Source of the DNA: JAIEPT01 sp038217425
GTDB lineage: Bacteria; Planctomycetota; Planctomycetia; Gemmatales; Gemmataceae
DNA: 12,009 bases
Assembly: GCA_038217425.1 (NCBI GenBank)
Contig: JBBQPM010000203.1
Coordinates: 1 to 12,009, forward strand
Direction: 5' to 3'
Both the position numbers and the translations under genes were made by a program. The notes below the pieces were generated by a model that made no database searches, was not told where the DNA came from, and saw only the letters and a program-made list of their open reading frames with translations. Positions within the stretch are counted from its first letter, which is position 1, and every line of letters starts with the position of its first letter. Shown one piece after another: positions 6,575 to 12,009 of this stretch.

Positions 6575-7468
6575 ATGGGTCTCCTCGATACCGTCAAATC
6601 CTGGTTTCAGAAGGGGCCCAAACAACCCGCGGCCGCCAAGCTTCCCATCGTCCATATCGAGAAACGCTTCGAACTCATCAGCCGCACCGGACAAGGGAGC
6701 ATGTCCAAAGTCTGGAAGGCCCGCGACAACGACTCCGGACAGACCGTTTGCCTCAAGATCCTCGATAAGGAAAAGACCGAGAAGTTCGAGGCCCGTTTCG
6801 TCGGCCTCAAAAAACCTCCCGAAGGCGAGATCTGTCAACTTTTACGCCACAAAAACCTCGTCAAAACCTACGAGTTCGGCATCACGACCAAGAAGGAATA
6901 CTTCCTGGTGATGGAACTCGTCGACGGCTACGGGCTCAACTACCTCATCGAAACCAAGGACAAGTTGCTCAAAGGCAACCGCGTCAAGTTCCTCACGCAA
7001 CTCGCCGACGGCATCGAGTACATCCACAAATCGGGCTTCCTGCATCGCGACATCTGTCCGCGCAACATCATGGTGACGAAGGAAGGGCTCGTCAAAATCA
7101 TCGATATGGGGCTTGCCGTCCCGTACAAGCCCGACTTCTGCAAGCCCGGCAACCGCACCGGCACCACCAACTATCTCGCCCCGGAACTCATTAGCCGAAA
7201 GCAGACCGATCTTCGCGTCGATATGTTTTCCCTGGGAGTGACGGCGTACGAAGTCTTCACAGGGCAAACGCCCTGGCCCAAGGCAGAGAGCATGCAGATG
7301 CTGATGAACCACATGAATCAGCCAGGCCGCGACCCGCACGAACTGGCGCCGAGCCTCGACGACGCGACCCGGGATTTCTTGCTCAAAGCAATCGAGAAGG
7401 AGCCGGGACGGCGCTTTCAGAATGCCGCGGAATTCAGGTCGGCACTGGCGAAGCTGCCGAAAAACTAA
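6575..7468 (+). CDS. Small soluble eukaryotic-like serine/threonine protein kinase
   Basis: Predicted protein of 297 residues consisting of little more than one kinase domain; no membrane segment and no sensor domain. Visible motifs are the glycine loop GQGSMSKV (39-46, third Gly replaced by Ser), K61 in VCLK, HRDICPRN (157-164, with D159 and N164), DMG in place of DFG (177-179), a TGTTNYLAPE activation and APE segment (195-204), DMFSLG (216-221) and the late Arg pair near 279-280. The catalytic Lys, Asp, Asn and metal-binding Asp are all present, so activity is expected. The usual Lys of HRDLKPxN is Cys161, which is atypical. The start at 6575 has no good ribosome binding site and lies 8 bases beyond the right arm of the palindrome. 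The frame is open upstream through accD, but the kinase homology begins after 6575. The substrate is unknown. Confidence 0.9.
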   Translation: MGLLDTVKSWFQKGPKQPAAAKLPIVHIEKRFELISRTGQGSMSKVWKARDNDSGQTVCLKILDKEKTEKFEARFVGLKKPPEGEICQLLRHKNLVKTYEFGITTKKEYFLVMELVDGYGLNYLIETKDKLLKGNRVKFLTQLADGIEYIHKSGFLHRDICPRNIMVTKEGLVKIIDMGLAVPYKPDFCKPGNRTGTTNYLAPELISRKQTDLRVDMFSLGVTAYEVFTGQTPWPKAESMQMLMNHMNQPGRDPHELAPSLDDATRDFLLKAIEKEPGRRFQNAAEFRSALAKLPKN

Positions 7469-8151
7469 ACGCGATGCCGGTGAAACACATGATGCGCTTG
7501 CGCCCAGCGAAAGCCGAGCGATTCGTATAGCGCAATGGATCCGGCGTTCGCAAGTTGCGTCCCCGCCTGCACCGCGTCGATCGCCGGAAGTTGACTCTCC
7601 GCCCACGCGATCAAGCCGCGCGCCAACCCGCGCCGGCGAAACTTCTCCCCCACTGCGATCAAGTCGATCGTGAGTGTCCGCTGCTGAACCAACAACAAAT
7701 TGAACCCGGCGACGACGCCATTGACTTCCGCGACGGCCATGGCTTGGCCACGCTCGCCGCGAAAAAAGTTGCGGGCCCACTCCGCCTTGATATGCGCCGC
7801 CTGAGCGCTGGTGAAATGGGAATCCAGATGGAACCGGGAACACGCGAACTCTAGCCGCGCCAATTCCGCGACCGCCGACTCGTCTTCCGGCCGCGCCCAG
7901 CGAAAAGGCCCCGCCGCAGGACCTGACTGCCGCGGTCGCGCGAAGACGACGTTGGTATCGACGAGCCGAAACCCCGCAGCGCCGAACTCGGCGAGGAGGT
8001 CGACGCGCGCGGGCGGCAGCTTGGCATACGCGAACCACGGCCCCGCCTGTGCATCGAGCGACCGCAGCGCGCCCGCGTCGGCAGCGACGCGCCAGGCCGG
8101 CGTGCCGAGAATATCCGCGAGCCAAGAATCTGCGCTGAGCCCGAAATGCAT
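7465..8151 (-). CDS. GNAT-family N-acetyltransferase, WecD-like
   Basis: Predicted protein of 228 residues. The C-terminal half is a GNAT fold. It shows a beta-strand AVAEVNGVVAGFNLL (139-153), the acetyl-CoA-binding loop RRRGLARGLI (172-181) and the closing QLANAGSIALYESLGF (199-214). The block SRFHLDSHF (105-113), with IKAEWARN after it, resembles WecD/RffC (dTDP-fucosamine acetyltransferase), so an amino-sugar substrate is possible but not shown. The stop codon overlaps the kinase stop on the opposite strand (shared bases 7466-7467). The ATG at 8151 has only weak GAGAA nearby; the strong AGGAG (8175-8179) is 23 bases away. I keep 8151 because the N-terminal sequence looks right and no in-frame alternative start is seen. 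Confidence 0.85.
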   Translation of the reverse strand: MHFGLSADSWLADILGTPAWRVAADAGALRSLDAQAGPWFAYAKLPPARVDLLAEFGAAGFRLVDTNVVFARPRQSGPAAGPFRWARPEDESAVAELARLEFACSRFHLDSHFTSAQAAHIKAEWARNFFRGERGQAMAVAEVNGVVAGFNLLLVQQRTLTIDLIAVGEKFRRRGLARGLIAWAESQLPAIDAVQAGTQLANAGSIALYESLGFRWAQAHHVFHRHRV

Positions 8152-8190
8152 GGCGTTCTCGCATGAAATTAGATCTCCTGGAAACTATAC

Positions 8191-8210
8191 CATTTCGGAC
8201 TCGCGAAATG
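8191..8210. promoter_or_regulatory. Short inverted repeat in a divergent promoter region
   Basis: catttcg (8191-8197) and cgaaatg (8204-8210) are exact reverse complements around a 6-base centre. They lie between the divergent GNAT and DUF4058 genes, 28 bases before the DUF4058 ATG, with TATACC (8186-8191) and TAGAAT (8215-8220) as weak plus-strand -10 candidates. It could be an operator; the evidence is thin. Confidence 0.2.
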
Positions 8211-8238
8211 CGGATAGAATCCAAGCGGAGGAACTACC

Positions 8239-9003
8239 ATGCCGTTACACGACTGGACCCGCGTTTCCGCTGGAACGTACCACGATTTCCACAATTCGTG
8301 GATCACCCATCTCAAGGAGGCGCTCAACGCGGGTCTGCTTCCGGAACACTACGATGCGCTGGGTGAACAGCGTGCCGGAGATACCGGGCCCGATGTGCTG
8401 GCGTTGCGCGAAGTAACGGAAGCAGACGATGTCTCGGCTTACGCGTCCGATTCGAGCGCTGACGGCATGGTTGCGGTGGAAAGCGCTCCGCCGCGCGTCC
8501 ATCTGGCGCAGGAAGCGCGACTCGAAACGGCCTTTTACTTGTCCCGGCGGCGCACCCTGGTCATACGGCACGCGAGCGGGGATCGGATCGTCGCCATGGT
8601 GGAGATCGTTTCGCCGGCCAATAAACACAAGCGAAGTGCGCTCGAAGATTTCCTAGCGAAGGTGGCCGCAGCGATTCAGAAAGGCATTCACGTGCTGGTC
8701 ATCGATCCGTTTCCGCCCACACGCCATGATCCGCAGGGTCTGCACGGCCTGCTCTGGGAGGAACTCGGCGAAGCGGAATTCGAACTCCCCGCCGATCGAC
8801 CGTTGACGCTGGCGTCGTATTGTGCCAAATCGCCGATCGCTGCGTACATCGAACCGACGCGCGTCGGACTGCCGCTGACGGAGATGCCGTTGTTTCTGAC
8901 GGGGACGCACAACATTCCCGCGCCGCTGGAAAGGACGTATATGCAAGCATGGGCCGGGGTGCCGCAACGCTGGCAGCGCGTCATTGAGGCGCGCGCAAAC
9001 TAA
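8239..9003 (+). CDS. DUF4058 family protein
   Basis: Predicted protein of 254 residues. The opening MPLHDWTRVSAGTYHDFHNS and the following WITHLKEALNAGLLPEHY are typical of DUF4058 proteins as I know them from planctomycetes and cyanobacteria. The central VEIVSPANKHK (about 122-132) is the family's most conserved block. It recalls the E-x-x-S-P motif of Uma2-like PD-(D/E)XK folds, but a nuclease role is not established. The start is well supported: GGAGGA (8227-8232) lies 6 bases before the ATG. No signal peptide or membrane segment is present. The gene stands alone, divergent from the GNAT gene and convergent with the Gly/Tyr-rich gene. Its biological role is unknown. Confidence 0.9.
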   Translation: MPLHDWTRVSAGTYHDFHNSWITHLKEALNAGLLPEHYDALGEQRAGDTGPDVLALREVTEADDVSAYASDSSADGMVAVESAPPRVHLAQEARLETAFYLSRRRTLVIRHASGDRIVAMVEIVSPANKHKRSALEDFLAKVAAAIQKGIHVLVIDPFPPTRHDPQGLHGLLWEELGEAEFELPADRPLTLASYCAKSPIAAYIEPTRVGLPLTEMPLFLTGTHNIPAPLERTYMQAWAGVPQRWQRVIEARAN

Positions 9004-9037
9004 CGCGGACCCGCCGGCCAAAGCCGAAAGGTCCGCG
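9004..9037. terminator. Hairpin between convergent genes, possible bidirectional terminator
   Basis: cgcggacc (9004-9011) pairs exactly with ggtccgcg (9030-9037), and inside it cggc (9015-9018) pairs with gccg (9023-9026), giving a two-tier stem. It starts directly after the DUF4058 stop codon and lies 23 bases beyond the stop of the opposing gene at 9061. Neither side has a T-run, so classical intrinsic termination is uncertain. Confidence 0.45.
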
Positions 9038-9060
9038 TCGAGTGTCTGTCGAGTTCGCGA

Positions 9061-9402
9061 CTAGTAGCGCGGGGAATAGTAATAGGGCGAGGTGTAGTAG
9101 CCCCGGTAGGGTTGGTAATACCTCGGCGTGCCATAGAAGTTACCGTAGCGGTAATTGTTGTTCCAGGAGCCGCGATTGTAGTAACTGTTGTTGTAGTAGC
9201 TGTTGTTGTTGTAGAAACCGTTATTGTAGTAACCTCGGTTGTAGCCGCCGTAATAGCTGGGCCGATATCCGTACCCGCCATAACCGCCGCCGATGCCAAT
9301 GCCGAACCGGCCGCGAATTTGGGCCTGACTTTCCGAGCACCAAGCTAGCAGGGCCGAAACAGCGAGGCTCCCGGCCACAGCCTTGAGAGTATATGCACGC
9401 AT
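9061..9402 (-). CDS. Short exported Gly/Tyr/Asn-rich low-complexity protein
   Basis: Predicted protein of 113 residues. The start at 9402 has AAGGAG (9409-9414) 6 bases upstream and opens a clear signal peptide (MRAYTLKAVAGSLAVSALLA, then WCSESQA, likely cleavage after SQA at about residue 27). Upstream in-frame sequence lacks a comparable start. The mature part is a glycine patch (GIGIGGGYGGYGY), followed by irregular Tyr/Asn/Ser repeats (GYYNNGFYNNNSYYNNSYYN) and a Tyr/Pro-rich end (YYTSPYYYSPRY). No Cys remains after processing. Such composition suits a surface, matrix or adhesive polymer-like role, but no family is recognised and this is inference. It is convergent with the DUF4058 gene and divergent from the gene at 9684. 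Confidence 0.8.
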   Translation of the reverse strand: MRAYTLKAVAGSLAVSALLAWCSESQAQIRGRFGIGIGGGYGGYGYRPSYYGGYNRGYYNNGFYNNNSYYNNSYYNRGSWNNNYRYGNFYGTPRYYQPYRGYYTSPYYYSPRY

Positions 9403-9683
9403 GGAATTCTCCTTTGAGAAAAGGGAAGAGAAAGTTTCCTGACGAAAACGTAATAAATGCAAAATCTGGACCAAAGCGGAGGAATATCGCCGTTGGGGCC
9501 GACAATTGCACGCTTTGGGGCTTTTGACGCCCGAAGATGGGAAGCGCGTTTCGCTTTTGCCTGGCGCCTGGATGCGGAATTCGATCGTCAAGTCGGCGCC
9601 GCTGCTGAAAGATAAACCGTGTGGCGCGCCCTTACTCTGTGCGGGGCGATCTTATTTTCATTCAGTTCCGAGGAATCTCGTCG
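9403..9683. other. 281-base divergent intergenic region
   Basis: This gap separates the start of the Gly/Tyr-rich gene (minus) and that of the lysine-rich gene (plus). The left 80 bases are AT- and purine-rich, unlike most of the window, and should hold the minus-strand promoter. I do not find a confident -35/-10 pair on either strand. No gene or long inverted repeat is seen. Confidence 0.5.
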
Positions 9684-10502
9684 ATGAGCGATTTTTTGAA
9701 GACGTGGGAAAAGACCAAGAAGCAGTTCGGCGTGACCGTGCTCGGCCACCTGCAAACCGGCGGCGCCGGGGTGCCCGCCGACGTGCGCAAAGCGGTGATC
9801 GAACTGGTCAAGACGGAGACGGGGTTCACGCCGGCGCTCAAGGCCGTCGATGCTGCGTTCGCCAAGGGGCATCGCGCCGTCGCCATGAAGGCGCTGACCA
9901 AAGTTCATTCTGTCATCGAGCAAAACACGAAGGTGTTCCAGAAGGCGGCCGTCTACGCCATGAACGCCTCCAATGAGGCGACCGACCCCAATGCCGGGCC
10001 GATCATCATGGACATCGCCAGCTGCATCAAAGAATTCAACACCAAGGTAATCGCGTTCGAGACCGACATCGCCAAGAAACTCGAGTCGCTTCAGGAAGCC
10101 AAGGGGACCGACGGCGTCAAAATCAACATCATTTCGCTCGAAGGCGACATGAAAGGGGCGGCCGAGAAGTTCAAGTCGGACGTCAAGAAATTCGCGACGC
10201 TGGAGAAGAAGTTCAAGGTGCTCGACCGCGTCGCCAAGTCGGCCAAGGTCATGCGCGACTATTCCGACGCCGCCGCACGCACCCAGGTAACGGATGCGCG
10301 CGTGGCGCTGGAAGCGTTCTTCGATTCGGTCGATGACCTGGATACGTACCGCAAGGTCGTCGAGAAGGACAAGTCCGCCCCCGACGCCGACTACGTCGAG
10401 GCCATCGAGAAGCTCTGCACCGCGTTCAAGGCGATCAAGAACACCCGAGGCAAAGCGTCTTTGGCGAATCTCAAACAACTCGAAGCGGACGGCGTGGGGT
10501 AA
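9684..10502 (+). CDS. Lysine-rich helical protein of unknown function
   Basis: Predicted protein of 272 residues; I do not recognise a family. The start at 9684 is preferred over an in-frame ATG at 9621 because AGGAA (9671-9675) lies 8 bases upstream. The sequence is almost all predicted helix, rich in Lys, Ala, Asp and Glu. Examples are MSDFLKTWEKTKKQFGVTVL at the N terminus, KEFNTKVIAFETDIAKKLES (116-135) and FKSDVKKFATLEKKFKVLDR (163-182), which looks coiled-coil forming. There is no signal peptide, membrane segment or catalytic motif, and only two Cys (114 and 245). It may be a cytoplasmic structural or scaffold-like protein. It converges on glnA with only 12 bases between the stop codons and no visible terminator. 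Confidence 0.8.
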   Translation: MSDFLKTWEKTKKQFGVTVLGHLQTGGAGVPADVRKAVIELVKTETGFTPALKAVDAAFAKGHRAVAMKALTKVHSVIEQNTKVFQKAAVYAMNASNEATDPNAGPIIMDIASCIKEFNTKVIAFETDIAKKLESLQEAKGTDGVKINIISLEGDMKGAAEKFKSDVKKFATLEKKFKVLDRVAKSAKVMRDYSDAAARTQVTDARVALEAFFDSVDDLDTYRKVVEKDKSAPDADYVEAIEKLCTAFKAIKNTRGKASLANLKQLEADGVG

Positions 10503-10514
10503 TTCACCTCCGGC

Positions 10515-11936
10515 TCAACAATCGTAGTAGAGCATGAACTCGTACGGATGCGGCCGTAACCGCATCGGGTCGACTTCCCTCTTCTTCTTGTACTCCAGCC
10601 AATTCTCCAGCACGTCCTTGGTGAACACGTCCCCTTGCAGCAAGAACTCATGGCTCTTGGCCAAATTGTTCAGCGATTCTTCCAGCGAACCGGGCGCCTT
10701 GGGGACCTTCGCGAGTTCCTCCGGCTCCAGATCGTAGATGTCCTTGTCCAGCGGCTCGCCCGGCTTGATCTTGTTCTTGATGCCGTCGAGCATCGCCATC
10801 AACATCACCGCAAAGCACAGGTACGGATTGCTCGACGGGTCCGGGCAGCGGAACTCGAGCCGCTTGGCCTTGGGGCTGCTCGAATACATCGGAATGCGGA
10901 TCGACGCCGAGCGGTTGCGTTGGCTGTACGCCAGATTGACCGGCGCCTCGAACCCGGGGACGAGCCGCTTGTAACTGTTGGTGGTCGGATTGGAGAAGGC
11001 GCAGATCGACGGGGCGTGCTTGAGCAAGCCGCCGATGGCGTAGAGGCCCATCTCGCTGAAGCCGGCATAGCCCGAACCCGCGAACAGATTCGCGCCCCCC
11101 TTCCAGAGCGACGTGTGCACGTGCATGCCGGTGCCGTTGTCGCCGAAGAGCGGCTTGGGCATGAAGGTCGCCGTCTTGCCGAACTTCTTGGCCGTGTTCT
11201 TGACGATGTACTTGTACTTCATGACCTTGTCGCCCATCTCCACGAGCGGCGAGAACTTCATGCCGATCTCGCACTGCCCGCCGGTGGCGACTTCGTGATG
11301 CTGCAATTCGACCGGAATGCCGGCGTCGATGAGTCGCAGCATGATATCGGTGCGAAGATCGGTGAGCGTGTCGGTGGGCGGGACGGGGTAGTACCCTTCC
11401 TTATGGCGAATCTTGTGGCCCAGGTTGGGATTGCCGGGGGTATTTTCTTTGCCGGAGTTCCAGATGCCTTCGTCGGAATCGAGGTAGTAGTAGCCGAAGT
11501 TGGCGCCGCCGTCGACGCGGATGCTGTCAAAGACGAAGAATTCGAGTTCGGGCCCGAAGTAAGCGACGTCGGCGATGCCCGATTGCTTCATGTAGTTGAC
11601 GGCCTTGCGGGCGATGTAGCGGGGATCGCGCGAGTAGTCCTCTTTGCTGATGGGATCCTTGACCGAGCAGAGCATGACGAGGGTATTTTCTTTGAAGAAG
11701 GGATCGAGGAAGGCGGTCTCGGCGTGGGGGATCATGATCATGTCGGATTCATTGATCGCTTGCCAGCCGCGGATGGACGAGCCGTCGAAGCCGACGCCGT
11801 CCTCGAAGGTCGATTCGTCGAGATTGGCGGCGGGAGTGGTGACGTGTTGCCAGGTGCCGGGGAAGTCGACGAAGCGTAGGTCGACGGCCTTCACCTGCTT
11901 TTCGCGGATGAGGGCGAGAACTTCTTTCGGGGTCAT
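10515..11936 (-). CDS. glnA: Type I glutamine synthetase GlnA
   Basis: Predicted protein of 473 residues, the standard length for the dodecameric bacterial GSI. It makes glutamine from glutamate, ammonia and ATP in the cytoplasm. Landmarks are the beta-grasp motif GVGFDGSSIRGW (47-58), the metal-binding ELEFFVFD (130-137), HHEVATGGQCEI (213-224), the GDNGTGMHVHTSLW block (265-278), the glutamate-binding NPTTNSYKRLVPGFEAP (317-333), RIPMYSSSPKAKRLEFRCPD and the closing RPHPYEFMLYYD. Tyr401 in DKDIYDLEPEE lies where the adenylylated Tyr of the E. coli enzyme sits, so GlnE-type control is plausible. CTGGAG (11945-11950) is 8 bases upstream. The leader carries a terminator-like hairpin, hinting at attenuation or insulation from the upstream gene. 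Confidence 0.98.
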   Translation of the reverse strand: MTPKEVLALIREKQVKAVDLRFVDFPGTWQHVTTPAANLDESTFEDGVGFDGSSIRGWQAINESDMIMIPHAETAFLDPFFKENTLVMLCSVKDPISKEDYSRDPRYIARKAVNYMKQSGIADVAYFGPELEFFVFDSIRVDGGANFGYYYLDSDEGIWNSGKENTPGNPNLGHKIRHKEGYYPVPPTDTLTDLRTDIMLRLIDAGIPVELQHHEVATGGQCEIGMKFSPLVEMGDKVMKYKYIVKNTAKKFGKTATFMPKPLFGDNGTGMHVHTSLWKGGANLFAGSGYAGFSEMGLYAIGGLLKHAPSICAFSNPTTNSYKRLVPGFEAPVNLAYSQRNRSASIRIPMYSSSPKAKRLEFRCPDPSSNPYLCFAVMLMAMLDGIKNKIKPGEPLDKDIYDLEPEELAKVPKAPGSLEESLNNLAKSHEFLLQGDVFTKDVLENWLEYKKKREVDPMRLRPHPYEFMLYYDC

Positions 11937-11970
11937 GGGAGAGACTCCAGGGGAAAAAGGGGAGAGGAAA

Positions 11971-11998
11971 CGAAAACCCAGGGATGGCTATCCCTGGG
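11971..11998 (-). terminator. Hairpin with T-rich tail in the glnA leader
   Basis: cccaggga (11977-11984) and tccctggg (11991-11998) form a perfect 8-bp stem around a 6-base loop. On the minus strand the stem is followed by TTTTCG, so it resembles an intrinsic terminator read toward glnA. It lies 41 bases before the glnA ATG. It either ends transcription from an upstream gene outside the window, acts as an attenuator of glnA, or is a dispersed palindrome. Confidence 0.45.
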
Positions 11999-12009
11999 GA
12001 GTTCTGAGA

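Noticed and set aside
6842..8224. A 460-codon open frame on the minus strand across the kinase and GNAT genes
   Set aside because: It is antisense to the kinase gene over half its length and a frame-shifted shadow of the GNAT gene over the rest. The translation is Arg-rich with no family pattern, while both overlapped genes have clear motifs.
9621..9683. Extended N terminus for the lysine-rich protein, starting at 9621
   Set aside because: The ATG at 9684 has a well-placed AGGAA and starts a uniform helical sequence; the extra 21 residues look unlike the rest.
10635..11879. A 414-codon plus-strand open frame opposite glnA
   Set aside because: glnA is unambiguous on the minus strand; the plus frame is the usual antisense shadow.
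1..12009. A defence island, phage, CRISPR array or biosynthetic cluster
   Set aside because: I looked for nucleases, helicases, integrases, transposases, spaced short repeats and large modular enzymes and saw none. The kinase, GNAT and DUF4058 genes are not arranged as an operon, so calling them a system would be unsupported.

Overview
The window reads as GC-rich chromosomal DNA from a planctomycete, most likely near the Gemmataceae. This is an inference, resting on four things. An lpxD-lpxI-lpxB cluster uses LpxI for the hydrolysis step. There is a DUF4058 protein and a DUF2330 protein. A small eukaryotic-type kinase is present. Several gene gaps are filled by GC-rich palindromic elements whose translations (SPQRKQG, LACAAGS, GEPSRVSARS) I remember as recurrent in planctomycete gene predictions; I could not check this here. 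No rRNA, tRNA, CRISPR array, phage module or transposase gene is visible. Most of the window is ordinary housekeeping DNA. The less ordinary part is the intergenic palindromes and a few orphan genes.

Layout, left to right. (1) 56-1429 (-) encodes a secreted DUF2330 protein. (2) 1430-1700 has no convincing gene and carries one unit of a two-unit direct repeat. The second unit lies inside the 3' end of a small unrecognised gene at 1701-2150 (-) and forms its protein tail. That small gene has a good sigma70-like promoter overlapping a palindrome. (3) 2246-5365 (-) is a lipid A operon, lpxD then lpxI then lpxB, transcribed in the order of the pathway steps. lpxD and lpxI overlap by 4 bases (ATGA). 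lpxI and lpxB are separated by a long palindromic element. A candidate promoter lies just upstream of lpxD. (4) accD (5652-6473, +) diverges from lpxD, with a leader holding three small hairpins. (5) A palindrome with 22-bp perfect arms separates accD from a small Ser/Thr-type kinase gene (6575-7468, +). (6) The kinase gene ends tail to tail with a GNAT acetyltransferase gene (7465-8151, -), the stop codons overlapping. (7) A DUF4058 gene (8239-9003, +) converges on a gene for a short exported Gly/Tyr/Asn-rich protein (9061-9402, -), with a hairpin between them. (8) An unrecognised helical, lysine-rich protein (9684-10502, +) converges on glnA (10515-11936, -), glutamine synthetase type I. A terminator-like hairpin sits in the glnA leader.

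The best-supported functional theme is envelope lipid supply. AccD feeds malonyl-CoA into fatty acid synthesis, and LpxD, LpxI and LpxB use the resulting hydroxyacyl chains to build the lipid A disaccharide. They are transcribed from one divergent intergenic region (5366-5651). The other genes are single units with no evident shared pathway.
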